Source of the DNA: Tidjanibacter sp.
GTDB lineage: Bacteria > Bacteroidota > Bacteroidia > Bacteroidales > Rikenellaceae
Assembly (NCBI GenBank): GCA_017503465.1
Contig: JAFVSY010000061.1
Coordinates: 1 to 41,344 of the forward strand
Direction: 5' to 3'
Length of the DNA: 41,344 nt
Program-made: the position numbers and the translations under genes
Notes under the pieces: model-generated
The model's input: only the letters and a program-made list of their open reading frames with translations
What the model was told of the DNA's origin: nothing
Databases searched by the model: none
Part shown: positions 1 to 8,164 of the stretch, in pieces
How positions within the stretch are numbered: the stretch's first letter is position 1
Layout: the number at the start of each line of letters is the position of its first letter

Positions 1-50
1 CCCCCTCTAAGTTAGAGGGGGTGCCACGGAGTGGCGGGGGCGTCTGTGAT
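1..50. repeat. REP-like palindromic element, copy C
   Basis: Positions 1-21 form a perfect odd palindrome, CCCCCTCTAA-G-TTAGAGGGGG. A short second hairpin (CCAC gga GTGG) and a G-rich tail ending in GTCTGT follow. The reverse complement of 22901-22950 matches this 50-nt element at 46 positions, and some differences fall in the hairpin arms. It is an interspersed, non-coding, structured repeat. A REP/MITE origin is inferred from the form. The element may continue beyond the left edge. Confidence 0.8.
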
Positions 51-159
51 TGAATTGAGAATTGACAAAACGTTGTTTTGTCTAAAATGCTCCCGCTCGG
101 CAGAGACTGCAAGCAGTCTTTGCGCTCGCTTACTCGCATTTGCGAGAATTGAGAATTGA
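51..159. repeat. Run of perfect small hairpins with GAATTGA repeats
   Basis: Three perfect stem-loops follow each other: 64-82 (GACAAAAC-GTT-GTTTTGTC), 104-119 (AGACTGC-AA-GCAGTCT) and 133-146 (CTCGC-attt-GCGAG). They are framed by GAATTGA-type heptamer repeats at about 54-66 and 145-159. No plausible coding frame is present. The arrangement resembles a miniature structured repeat or a structured RNA; which of these cannot be told from one copy. Confidence 0.6.
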
Positions 160-331
160 GGGCAAGAAAGAGCAGGAAGAGCAGGAAGAGCAAGGAAGGG
201 AGGAAGGGCAGGAAGAGCAGAAAGGGCAAGGAAGGGCAAGGAAGGGAGGTTAGGGAGGTTGGGGAAGATAGGAGGGATAGTTATCACTCCCTACGCTCCC
301 TAAATTCCCTATCACTTCCTATTATTCCTAT
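160..331. repeat. 9-nt-period G-rich/C-rich array (array 0)
   Basis: A purine arm (about 160-280) is built of nonamers such as AGGAAGAGC and AGGAAGGGC, ending in TTAGGGAGG-like units. It is followed by a pyrimidine arm of five clean 9-nt units at 286-330 (ACTCCCTAC, GCTCCCTAA, ATTCCCTAT and two looser ones). The arms are partly complementary, counting G-U pairs, so a transcript could fold into a long imperfect hairpin. The design matches the arrays at 21886-22002 and 22574-22670. The short open frames across it are low-complexity and are not called as genes. Confidence 0.75.
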
Positions 332-377
332 TGAGGGCGGTTGGCCGTTTTCCTATTTTTAATTCCAAAGTTGCATT

Positions 378-404
378 TTTGCGTTTTTTGAGGTGCGATT
401 GACG
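378..404 (+). promoter_or_regulatory. Putative operator upstream of the esterase-led operon
   Basis: This 27-nt block (core TTTTTGAGGTGCG) matches 8072-8098 at 24 of 27 positions. In both places exactly 32 nt separate its end from a TAnnTTTG -7 box (437-444 here). Equal spacing to two promoters of the same sugar locus argues for an activator site at roughly -40 to -70. The binding protein is unknown and is not encoded in the window. Confidence 0.5.
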
Positions 405-436
405 TTTTTCGTATGATGTTTTGTCGTTTAATGACG

Positions 437-444
437 TATTTTTG
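437..444 (+). promoter_or_regulatory. Promoter -7 box for the sugar operon
   Basis: TATTTTTG matches the Bacteroidetes -7 consensus TAnnTTTG. It lies 72 nt upstream of the ATG at 517. No TTG sits at the usual 19-21-nt spacing. The support is the shared element upstream at identical spacing to the box at 8131. Confidence 0.45.
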
Positions 445-516
445 TAGACGGGTTGGTGTGTGCTCCTTTGTCGGGGGCTCCACACCGCAGCGAACAAACC
501 AAACAACAAACTCAAA

Positions 517-1608
517 ATGAACAAACTTACCACAGCAATCTCCCTTGTGGCTGCACTCTTGATTGTGTCGTGCAGTAACCCCAAAGTGGACAAAGAGGCA
601 ATTTGGGCCGAAATAGAGCACCATTTTACAGCCCCCGCCGAGTGGCAAGGCGAGATGGGCGACTATCGCTCGCCCCTTGTATTCGAGAATGGCGACACCG
701 TGCGCACGGCCGAGCAGTGGGCTCTGCGCCGTGAGGAAATCAAAAACTATTGGCACAATAAAATGGGACAGTGGCCCGAGATTATCTACAATCAGCCACT
801 CACCAAACTCGATACCGTGGAGATGGAAGAGGATATCATCCGTCATCGTGTGAGTTTTATGTGGACTCCCAACGAGCAGACCGAAGGCTACCTGCTTGTG
901 CCTACCGCTCCCAAAGGCCCCAAACCTGCCGTAGTGGTGGTCTATTATGAGCCCGAGTCGGCGCTCGGCTTTGAGGGCGTTAGGCCCTACCGTGACTTTG
1001 CCATTCAACTTGCACGCAGGGGCTTTGTGGCACTCTCCATTGGCACCACCGAAACTTCACGTACAAAGACATATTCAATTCGCTACCCCTCCAAGGGTAA
1101 CGAAACGGTGGAGCCCCTCTCAATGCTTGGCTACGCTTCGGCCAACGCACTCGAAGCTCTCGCTCTCGAAAAAGATGTGAACGCACAAAAGATTGGCATT
1201 GCCGGGCACTCCTACGGTGGCAAGTGGGCTATGTTCGCCTCGTGTTTTTACGAGAAGTTCGCTTGCGCCGCTTGGGGTGACCCCGGCATTGTCTTTTGTG
1301 AGGAGAAGGGTGGGTATGTGAACTATTGGGAGCCTTGGTATCTCGGCTCGCTCGGCACCTATGAGTATATGAAGGCCACCGGCCACGACCTCCACGAGGT
1401 GCACGCACTGATGGCTCCGAGGCCATTCCTCGTGTCGGGTGGCTACTCCGACGAACCCTCGCAGTGGAGGGCGCTCAACCACTCGGTGGAGGTGAACAAG
1501 TTGCTCGGCTACGAGGGCCGCGTGGGTATGACCAACCGAGAGTCGCACACCCCCGACCCCGAAGCAAACGAGGTAATCTACAAATTCTTCGAATACCACC
1601 TCAAATAG
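517..1608 (+). CDS. Exported alpha/beta-hydrolase (esterase-like) lipoprotein
   Basis: A 363-residue predicted lipoprotein. The signal peptide ends in a lipobox (IVSC, Cys19), so the enzyme is probably membrane-anchored outside the cytoplasm. The start at 517 puts the signal peptide at the N-terminus; an in-frame ATG at 460 would bury it. The nucleophile elbow is G-H-S-Y-G-G with Ser232. A plausible acid is the Asp in GGYSDEPSQ and a plausible base the His in RESHTPD near the C-terminus. The fold resembles dienelactone-hydrolase or acetylxylan-esterase-type proteins. It heads a locus of sugar transport and sugar oxidoreductase genes, so removal of an acyl or methyl ester from a carbohydrate is a reasonable inference. 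The substrate cannot be read from sequence. Confidence 0.8.
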   Translation: MNKLTTAISLVAALLIVSCSNPKVDKEAIWAEIEHHFTAPAEWQGEMGDYRSPLVFENGDTVRTAEQWALRREEIKNYWHNKMGQWPEIIYNQPLTKLDTVEMEEDIIRHRVSFMWTPNEQTEGYLLVPTAPKGPKPAVVVVYYEPESALGFEGVRPYRDFAIQLARRGFVALSIGTTETSRTKTYSIRYPSKGNETVEPLSMLGYASANALEALALEKDVNAQKIGIAGHSYGGKWAMFASCFYEKFACAAWGDPGIVFCEEKGGYVNYWEPWYLGSLGTYEYMKATGHDLHEVHALMAPRPFLVSGGYSDEPSQWRALNHSVEVNKLLGYEGRVGMTNRESHTPDPEANEVIYKFFEYHLK

Positions 1609-1642
1609 AACGAACAAATAAACACAAAAAATAGTAAAACTT

Positions 1643-2977
1643 ATGACTACCCAAAGTGTAACAGCAAACCCCAAAGCAAACTACATCCGCTCGCTCTTTA
1701 TGTGCGGTTGCTTGTTCTTCATCTTCGGCTTTGTGTCGTGGGTGAACTCCATTCTGATTCCCTACTTCAAGGTGGCGTGCGACCTCCAGAGCGAGGTGCA
1801 GGTCTATCTGGTAACCTTCGCTTTCTACATTGCCTATCTGGTGATGACCATCCCCGCATCGGTGTTGCTCAACAAGATTGGCTTCAAGAAGGGTGTGAAG
1901 ATTGGCCTGTGGATTATGGCCTTTGGTGCCTTTATGTTCACCCCCGCAGCGCTCACACGCACCTATTGGGTGTTCCTTGTGGGCCTCTTCAGCCTCGGTA
2001 CGGGTTTGGCTATTCTGCAAACCGCAGCCAACCCCTTCGTTACCATCATCGGCCCCATTGAGAGTGCCGCACGAAGGATTAGTATTATGGGTATCTGCAA
2101 CAAATTTGCAGGCATCATCTCCCCCTTCATCTTCTCGGCGCTGGTAATTCGCCAGAGCGACAAGATTATTATGGAGCAGGTGGGCAACGGTACCCTCGTT
2201 GGTGCCGCCAAAGAGGCCGCACTCGACCAACTCATCAGCGGTGTGATTGTTCCCTACCTCTGCTTGGGTGTGATTTTATTCGTTTTCGGTATCATCTTCT
2301 ACCGTTCGTCCATTCCCGACATCAACCCCAGCAAAGACAACAAGGCCGAAGATGGCGAGGGCACCGAGCGCAAGAGCATCTTTGCCTACCCCTACCTCAT
2401 TCTCGGTATGTTGGCAATGTTCTGCCACACCGGCTCGCAGGTGGTTTCGATTGATACCTCCATTCGCTACGCCAGCACAATGGGCATCAGTATGAGCGAT
2501 GCACAAATTCTGCCTTCGCTCACGCTGGCTTGCATCCTCATCGGCTACCTGTGTGGTATCGCACTCATCCCGAAGTACCTCAAACAGCAGAAGGCGCTGG
2601 TGATTTGTACCACCCTCGGACTCGTCCTCTCGCTGCTCGTGGTGCTCACCTCGGGAGCAGTGAGGGTGTTCGGTTTGGACACCGACATCTCGCTCTGGTT
2701 CTTGGTGCTGCTGGGTATCCCCAACTCGCTCATCTATGCGGGCATTTGGCCCTTGGCTATCCGCAACCTCGGTAAGTTCACCAGCCTCGGCTCGTCGATG
2801 TTGGTTATGGGCTTGTGTGGCAACGCCATCCTGCCTATGATTTATGCGGCTGTGGCCGACAAGTTCGACTTCCAGACAGGCTATTGGGTGCTGATTCCCT
2901 GCTTCCTCTACCTGATTTTCTACGCCACCATTGGCCACAAGATTGAGCATTGGTGCCCCAAGAGAGCAAAGAAATAA
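1643..2977 (+). CDS. Sugar:H+ symporter, FucP/GluP/NagP type (MFS, FHS family)
   Basis: A 444-residue inner-membrane MFS transporter with about 12 hydrophobic segments. The segment around residues 115-135 (LQTAANPFVT, then GPIESAARR) is the hallmark of the fucose/glucose/galactose symporter family. The FFIFGFVSW motif in TM1 agrees. It starts 34 nt after the esterase gene and ends only 14 nt before nagA, so co-transcription is likely. Because N-acetylglucosamine-6-phosphate deacetylase follows directly, an N-acetylhexosamine permease role (NagP-like) is the best guess, but fucose or glucose/galactose transport cannot be excluded. Confidence 0.88.
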   Translation: MTTQSVTANPKANYIRSLFMCGCLFFIFGFVSWVNSILIPYFKVACDLQSEVQVYLVTFAFYIAYLVMTIPASVLLNKIGFKKGVKIGLWIMAFGAFMFTPAALTRTYWVFLVGLFSLGTGLAILQTAANPFVTIIGPIESAARRISIMGICNKFAGIISPFIFSALVIRQSDKIIMEQVGNGTLVGAAKEAALDQLISGVIVPYLCLGVILFVFGIIFYRSSIPDINPSKDNKAEDGEGTERKSIFAYPYLILGMLAMFCHTGSQVVSIDTSIRYASTMGISMSDAQILPSLTLACILIGYLCGIALIPKYLKQQKALVICTTLGLVLSLLVVLTSGAVRVFGLDTDISLWFLVLLGIPNSLIYAGIWPLAIRNLGKFTSLGSSMLVMGLCGNAILPMIYAAVADKFDFQTGYWVLIPCFLYLIFYATIGHKIEHWCPKRAKK

Positions 2978-2991
2978 GAGAAGTGATTGAT

Positions 2992-4179
2992 ATGAAGAGA
3001 ATATCCATAATCAATGGCACAGTGATTAGCGGCGGTAGGTCTACGGCCGCTAATGTGCTACTTGAAGGTGGCAAGATTGCCTATGTTGGTCCGGAGGTGC
3101 CGGAGGTTGGTGCCGAGGATGTTGTGATTGATGCTCGTGGACGTTTGGTGTCGGCCGGTTTCATCGACCTGCACACCCACGGTGCGGGTGGTGCCGACTT
3201 TATGGATGGCACGGTGGAGGCCTATGAGGCTGCCCTTGTGAAGCACGCCGAGCACGGTACCACTCTGCTCTATCCCACAACCCTTTCGAGCACCACTGAG
3301 TCGCTCTATGAGGCTCTGCAACTCTACAAGGAGGCTAAAAAAGCCAACCTTGGCGGTGCCGCAATGGGTGGCTTGCACCTCGAAGGCCCCTACTTTGCCT
3401 ATGAGATGAAGGGCGCACAAGACCCTCGTTTTCTGCGCAACCCCTCGCCCGAGGAGTATGTGGGCCTGCTCAACGAAGCCGATGGCGACATTGCTCGCTG
3501 GAGCCTTGCTCCGGAGTTGGATGGAGCCCCCGAGATGGGTGCCGAACTGCGCAAGAGGGGCGTGTTGATGGCTATGGGCCACACCAACGCTACCTTTGAT
3601 GAGTGCGAGGTGGCCTACAAGGCAGGGTTCACTCACCTGACCCACTTCTACTCCTGTATGAGCACCATCACCCGCCGTAACGCCTACCGCTATGCGGGTG
3701 TGATTGAGTGGGGATACTACACCGACGGAGCCACCGTGGAGATTATCGGCGATGGCATCCACGTTCCGCAGAGCCTGCTGAAGTTGATGTTCAAAGTGAA
3801 GGGTGCCGACAACATCGCACTCATCACCGATTCGATGCGTGGCGCAGGTATGCCCGATGGAGTCTATCTGCTGGGCGGAGTGAAAGACGGACAAGAGGTG
3901 GTTGTGGAGGACGGAGTGGCCAAGCTGCTCGACCGCAGTGCCTTTGCCGGCAGTGTGGCAACTATGGATAGGGTGGTGCGCACGGTGCATCAGCTGACCG
4001 AACTCCCACTCGAAGAGATTGTCAAGAGCGCGACCGAGGTGCCTGCCCGCATAATGGGTGTGAGCGAAAATAAGGGCTCCGTTGAGGTCGGCAAGGATGC
4101 AGATGTTGTTATTTTCGATGAAAATGTCAATATTTGTACCACCATTGTGGAAGGACGCATTGTCTACGACAATAGGTAG
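2992..4179 (+). CDS. nagA: N-acetylglucosamine-6-phosphate deacetylase
   Basis: A 395-residue cytoplasmic amidohydrolase that converts GlcNAc-6-P to GlcN-6-P and acetate. Visible features are the HTHGAGG metal-site motif (His61, His63), Glu131 in HLEGPYF, His197 in MGHTNAT, His218 in THFYSC, and the catalytic Asp280 in LITDSMRGAG. Length and motif order are typical of NagA. The ATG at 2992 was chosen over an in-frame ATG at 2950 that overlaps the transporter gene, because the family begins close to the first beta strand (MKRISIINGTV). No nagB deaminase is present in the window, so the next step must be encoded elsewhere. Confidence 0.93.
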   Translation: MKRISIINGTVISGGRSTAANVLLEGGKIAYVGPEVPEVGAEDVVIDARGRLVSAGFIDLHTHGAGGADFMDGTVEAYEAALVKHAEHGTTLLYPTTLSSTTESLYEALQLYKEAKKANLGGAAMGGLHLEGPYFAYEMKGAQDPRFLRNPSPEEYVGLLNEADGDIARWSLAPELDGAPEMGAELRKRGVLMAMGHTNATFDECEVAYKAGFTHLTHFYSCMSTITRRNAYRYAGVIEWGYYTDGATVEIIGDGIHVPQSLLKLMFKVKGADNIALITDSMRGAGMPDGVYLLGGVKDGQEVVVEDGVAKLLDRSAFAGSVATMDRVVRTVHQLTELPLEEIVKSATEVPARIMGVSENKGSVEVGKDADVVIFDENVNICTTIVEGRIVYDNR

Positions 4180-4225
4180 GGAGCAGCAGAGTGTGATTTA
4201 GAAACAGACAAATGAGGAGGAGAGT

Positions 4226-5599
4226 ATGAAAAAAGTTTTCAAATATGCCCTTGTGTCGCTTATGATTGCAGTTGGTTTCGGTTGTGCCTCACAGAGCGAA
4301 CAGCCCGCAAAGAGCAAGGTGATTGTGCTTGACCCCGGCCATTTCCACGCAAGTTTGTTGCAAAAAAGCCCCTTGTCGGCCTTGTGCGACACCATCGCTG
4401 TCTACGCCCCCGAGGGTGCCGAGGTGGAACAATATGTGGCGGCCATCGAGAGTTACAACGGTAGGGAGGATAATCCCACACATTGGGTGCTGGACACCTA
4501 CGTGGGCGAGGACTACCTCGGTCGTATGGTGGCAGAGAGAAAGGGCGATGTGGTGGTGCTGGCAGGCAACAATCGCAAAAAGACGCAATACATCTGGCAG
4601 GCCGTGCAGGCGGGCTTTAATGTGTTGTCGGACAAGCCTATGGCCATCACTGCCGAGGACTATGAGTTGCTCAAAAAGGCCTATGCTTTGGCGGCCGAAA
4701 AGGGCTTGGTGGTCTATGAACTGATGACCGAAAGGTATGACATTCAGAACATTGTGGAGAAACGTATGCTCGCCGACGAGGCCCTCTTTGGTGTTCTCAC
4801 GCAGGGCACGGCCGAAGAGCCTGCGGTCTATCAGGAGAGTGTGCACCACTTCTGCAAGATGGTGTCGGGCAAACCCTCGGTGCGCCCTGCGTGGTACTAC
4901 GATGTGGAGCAGCAGGGAGAGGGCATAGCCGATGTTACCACCCACCTCATTGACCAGGTGGCTTGGCAGTGCTTCCCCGAGCAGAGCATCGGATGTGAGG
5001 ATGTGGCTGTTGTGTCGGCCGAGCATTGGCCCACACGCATCACCGCAGCCCAATATGAACAATCCACTGGGTGCAAGCAGTGGCCCGACTATCTGAAAAA
5101 GGATGTGCGCCGAGGCGTGCTCAACGTGAACGCCAACGGAGTGGTGAACTTTGTGATGAAGGGCGTGAGCGTGCAGATGAAGGTGGTGTGGAACTTTGTG
5201 GCTCCCGAGGGTAGCGGCGACACCTCTACCTCCATCAAGAGGGGCACAAAGGCTGTCGTTAAGCAGTTGCAAAATGCCGACAATGGTTATGTGAAAGGAC
5301 TCTATGTGGAGCCCGCCGAGGGGGCCGATGTGAAGGCTTTTGAGGAGGCTTTGGAGGCCTTTGAGAAGAGGTTGCAGGCCGAGTGGCCGGAGGTTGAGAT
5401 TGTGCCCGCAGGCGAGGGTACCTACAAGGTGAATATCCCTGCTGCCATCCGCCTTTCGCACGAGGAGCACTTCGGTAAGGTGGCGGAGGCTTTCCTTGCC
5501 TACAAGAGTGGCGCACCAATGCCGCAGTGGGAGGTGGACAACACCCTCTCGAAGTACCTCATAACCACCGAGGCGGTGAGGTTGGCAAACGAAAAATAG
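4226..5599 (+). CDS. Exported Gfo/Idh/MocA-like oxidoreductase lipoprotein with Bacteroidetes-type C-terminal domain
   Basis: A 457-residue protein with a lipoprotein signal peptide (VGFGC, Cys20). A degenerate Rossmann-like region follows (residues about 30-170), with VVLAGNNRKK and LSDKPMAI in the place of the family's EKP motif. The long C-terminal half resembles the 'putative oxidoreductase C-terminal' domain seen in Bacteroidetes. The usual N-terminal GxGxxG nucleotide motif is not evident (IVLDPGHFHAS instead), so cofactor binding or catalysis may be altered. It lies 46 nt after nagA and 23 nt before the ApbE gene. A role in periplasmic sugar oxidation or epimerisation is inferred from family and context. 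Confidence 0.78.
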   Translation: MKKVFKYALVSLMIAVGFGCASQSEQPAKSKVIVLDPGHFHASLLQKSPLSALCDTIAVYAPEGAEVEQYVAAIESYNGREDNPTHWVLDTYVGEDYLGRMVAERKGDVVVLAGNNRKKTQYIWQAVQAGFNVLSDKPMAITAEDYELLKKAYALAAEKGLVVYELMTERYDIQNIVEKRMLADEALFGVLTQGTAEEPAVYQESVHHFCKMVSGKPSVRPAWYYDVEQQGEGIADVTTHLIDQVAWQCFPEQSIGCEDVAVVSAEHWPTRITAAQYEQSTGCKQWPDYLKKDVRRGVLNVNANGVVNFVMKGVSVQMKVVWNFVAPEGSGDTSTSIKRGTKAVVKQLQNADNGYVKGLYVEPAEGADVKAFEEALEAFEKRLQAEWPEVEIVPAGEGTYKVNIPAAIRLSHEEHFGKVAEAFLAYKSGAPMPQWEVDNTLSKYLITTEAVRLANEK

Positions 5600-5622
5600 A
5601 GAAGATAGCGCAGAAGCAAGAT

Positions 5623-6438
5623 ATGTTGGTAAATCGGGCAGAGTGGGATGCAGAGGAACATTTGTTCCACGGCTTTGTGCCACGCATTATGGGCACTCGG
5701 TTCGACCTGCTGATGAAGCACCCCGATGGGGAGGATGCCGACCTGCTGTGGTGGCGCGTGATGGATAGGCTTGAGGTGCTCGAAAAGGTTTTCAACCGAT
5801 TTGACCCCGAGAGCGAGGTTGCACGACTCAATGCCCTCTGCCCCACCGAAGAGTGGGTGGAGGTGGGCAAGGTGTTGGGCCACGCAATAGAACTCTGTGG
5901 GGAGTACTACCACAAAACCGAGCGACTCTTTGACGTTACGTTGAGAGATTTCTCGCTTGTGGAGTACGACAAGGAGCAGGGGCGGGTGAGGTTTGCCGAA
6001 GAGGGCGTGATGCTCGACTTTGGGGGCTTCGCCAAAGGATATGCCCTGTGTGAAGTGAGGACTCTGCTGGAAGAGGAGGGCGTGGAGTGTGCCTTTGTGG
6101 ACTTTGGGCGCAGTTCGCTTTTGGCTCTCGGACATCACCCCTATGGGGAGTGCTGGAAGGTGGCACTCAACAATCCCTACACGGGCGAACTCGTGAGGGA
6201 GTTTTCCCTGAGGGATGTGTCGCTGTCCACCTCGGGCAACACCGCCAACTATGCCGGCCACATCATCAACCCCAACACGGGCGACTATGAGACCTCACAA
6301 ATGGCAGCCACGGTGGTGGCTCCCAATCCGCTGGACGCCGAGGTGCTCTCCACGGTGTGGATGGTGGCCGACCAGCAGGAACGGCAGACCATTGCCGAGC
6401 GATTTGCGGGAGTGGAATTTGAAATGTATGAACTTTAA
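5623..6438 (+). CDS. ApbE-family FAD:protein FMN transferase, no signal peptide
   Basis: A 271-residue homologue of ApbE, which attaches FMN to Thr or Ser of target proteins. Family motifs are visible: MGTRFDL near the N-terminus, the DFGGFAKGYA stretch, DFG in the FAD region, STSG and HIINPNTG. In the metal-site segment the usual Ala-Asp pair reads Ala-Glu (DAEVLST). ApbE proteins normally carry a lipoprotein or Sec signal, but none is present here or in the upstream frame, so this form is probably cytoplasmic. It sits between two exported oxidoreductase genes. No neighbour shows a convincing [ST]GA[TS] flavinylation motif, so its partner is unknown. Confidence 0.82.
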   Translation: MLVNRAEWDAEEHLFHGFVPRIMGTRFDLLMKHPDGEDADLLWWRVMDRLEVLEKVFNRFDPESEVARLNALCPTEEWVEVGKVLGHAIELCGEYYHKTERLFDVTLRDFSLVEYDKEQGRVRFAEEGVMLDFGGFAKGYALCEVRTLLEEEGVECAFVDFGRSSLLALGHHPYGECWKVALNNPYTGELVREFSLRDVSLSTSGNTANYAGHIINPNTGDYETSQMAATVVAPNPLDAEVLSTVWMVADQQERQTIAERFAGVEFEMYEL

Positions 6439-6447
6439 GAGATAGAG

Positions 6448-7779
6448 ATGAACGAGAAAACCCAACTACAAGGAGTAGATTTGAGCCTGAGGAAGTTTAT
6501 CCGCAACCTCGGATACCTCTCGGGAGGTGCCGCCCTGCTGGCCACCACCCCTTGGCTCACATCGTGTACTCCGGAGAAACTCAAGGAGATTGGCGGACAC
6601 AAGGCTCGTGTGGCCCTCATCGGTACAGGCAGTAGGGGTATGTATCACGCCCACAACCTGCTGCTCATACCGCACGCCGAGGTGGTGGCCGTGTGCGACA
6701 ACTATGAGCCCCACCTCCGACAAGCAGCCGAGTTCTTCCCCAAGGCTCGCACCTATGATGACTACCACCGCCTGTTGGAGGCCAAAGATATTGACGGTGT
6801 GATTATCTCCACCCCCTTGCATCAGCACGCACCCATTGTGTTGGATGCTCTTTCGGCCGGCAAGCACGTCTTTTGCGAGAAGGCTATGGCTCGCACTCTT
6901 GACGAGTGTAAGGCCATTTGGGAGGCCTATCAAAAGACCGATAGGGCACTCTACTTCTGTATGCAGAGGATGTATGATGAGAAGTACATCAAGGGTATGC
7001 AGATGATTCATTCGGGCCTCATTGGCGATGTGGTGGGTATGCGTTGCCATTGGTTCCGCAATGCCGATTGGCGCAGGCCTGTGCCCTCGCCGGAGTTGGA
7101 GCGCAAGATAAATTGGAGGCTCTACAAGGAGTCGTCGGGAGGTCTGATGACCGAGTTGGCCAGCCACCAGCTGGAGATTTGCACCTGGGCTGCATCCCAC
7201 AAAATGCCCGAAACGATTATGGGCCTCGGAGATATTGTCTATTGGAAAGATGGCAGGGAGGTCTACGACAACGTGAATGTGCTCTACCGCTACTCCAACG
7301 GTGTGAAAATCAACTACGAGTCGCTCATATCCAACAAGTACAACGGTATGGAGGACCAGATCCTCGGCACCAAGGGCACAATGGAGATGGCAAAGGGTAT
7401 CTACTACCTCGAGCAGGATAACGAACTCTCCGGTATGCGCCAACTTCTGGAGTCGGTCAAGGATAAAGCCCTTGCAGCCATACCTGCGGCAGGTCCTTCG
7501 TGGAGGCCCGAAACGAAGTCGGACTATGTGCCCCACTCGATTATTCAGGGCAAGGTGCACGTGAACCACGGACAGAGCACGGTGGGGGTGGACAAGGATG
7601 GCTCCGACATCATCCTCTCGGCTTTCTGCCAATCGTGCATCACGGGTGAGAAGGCCAAGGATGTGGTTGAGGAGGCCTACTGCTCCACGGTGTTGTGCTT
7701 GCTTGGCAACAAGGCTATGGAGGAGAAGAGGCTCATCACTTTCCCCGATGAGTACAAGATTCCGTATATGAAGTTTTAG
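6448..7779 (+). CDS. Exported Gfo/Idh/MocA family oxidoreductase
   Basis: A 443-residue protein. An N-terminal hydrophobic stretch (residues about 22-39) ends in TSC, which suggests export and lipidation. Rossmann fold: VALIGTGSRGMYHA gives the GxGxxG nucleotide loop at about residues 56-65. The catalytic EKAM (EKP-type) motif follows near residue 145. The C-terminal alpha/beta domain carries SSGGLMTELASHQLE. Such proteins oxidise, reduce or, in GH109, hydrolyse sugars with bound NAD(H). It starts 9 nt after the ApbE gene, so the two are tightly linked. GH109 activity is possible but the family-specific residues were not confirmed. Confidence 0.85.
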   Translation: MNEKTQLQGVDLSLRKFIRNLGYLSGGAALLATTPWLTSCTPEKLKEIGGHKARVALIGTGSRGMYHAHNLLLIPHAEVVAVCDNYEPHLRQAAEFFPKARTYDDYHRLLEAKDIDGVIISTPLHQHAPIVLDALSAGKHVFCEKAMARTLDECKAIWEAYQKTDRALYFCMQRMYDEKYIKGMQMIHSGLIGDVVGMRCHWFRNADWRRPVPSPELERKINWRLYKESSGGLMTELASHQLEICTWAASHKMPETIMGLGDIVYWKDGREVYDNVNVLYRYSNGVKINYESLISNKYNGMEDQILGTKGTMEMAKGIYYLEQDNELSGMRQLLESVKDKALAAIPAAGPSWRPETKSDYVPHSIIQGKVHVNHGQSTVGVDKDGSDIILSAFCQSCITGEKAKDVVEEAYCSTVLCLLGNKAMEEKRLITFPDEYKIPYMKF

Positions 7780-7826
7780 ACCATCGAAGGGGAACATTAG
7801 GTAAGTATAGAAAACTGCTTGGGTAT

Positions 7827-8069
7827 ATGAAGGATATTGTCATTACGTCAAAGACTCTCAGGCGCGAAGCGTGGGTGCTTCTGGGCTGCTTTGTTGCGGC
7901 TTGCGGAGTGAATGTTGGTGCCATTGTGGCCTATGACCGCCCGTGGAGCGAACTCTATTCGCAGATAGGGTTTGTTGTGGCAGCGGCCTTGTTGCTCTAC
8001 CTGCTTTTGTGGGTAGTGCGTGGAGTGGTTGCGCTGCTGAAATGGCTCATTGGAGCTTTTGTGCGATAA
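7827..8069 (+). CDS. Small two-TM membrane protein, unknown function
   Basis: An 80-residue protein. Two hydrophobic segments (about 17-36 and 47-67) are separated by a short loop with a YDRPWSELYSQIG stretch. The termini are basic. It lies in line with the oxidoreductase genes, 47 nt after one and before the shared-element promoter of the next. I do not recognise the family. It could be a small partner or anchor for the exported enzymes. Real coding is supported by the hydrophobic pattern and operon position, not by homology. Confidence 0.6.
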   Translation: MKDIVITSKTLRREAWVLLGCFVAACGVNVGAIVAYDRPWSELYSQIGFVVAAALLLYLLLWVVRGVVALLKWLIGAFVR

Positions 8070-8071
8070 GA

Positions 8072-8098
8072 TTTGCGCTTTTTGAGGTGCGGTTGTCG
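8072..8098 (+). promoter_or_regulatory. Second copy of the putative 27-nt operator
   Basis: It shares the core TTTTTGAGGTGCG with 378-404 (24 of 27 identical) and ends 32 nt before the -7 box at 8131, the same distance as in the first copy. It begins 2 nt after the stop codon of the small membrane protein gene. Confidence 0.5.
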
Positions 8099-8130
8099 TA
8101 AATAGAAGAGCGAGTGTGGCTATTAAACCG

Positions 8131-8138
8131 TAACTTTG
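8131..8138 (+). promoter_or_regulatory. Promoter -7 box for the Tat-exported oxidoreductase gene
   Basis: TAACTTTG matches TAnnTTTG and lies 26 nt before the ATG at 8165. No clear -33 TTG is present at the normal spacing, which fits activator dependence. It creates an internal promoter in the sugar locus. Confidence 0.55.
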
Positions 8139-8164
8139 GAACATAATTTAAACTGCTAATAACT

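Noticed and set aside
156-362. Lys/Arg/Gly-rich small protein from the purine-rich frame
   Set aside because: The frame is only a translation of the 9-nt array, with no start context, no domain and repeats instead of normal codon use.
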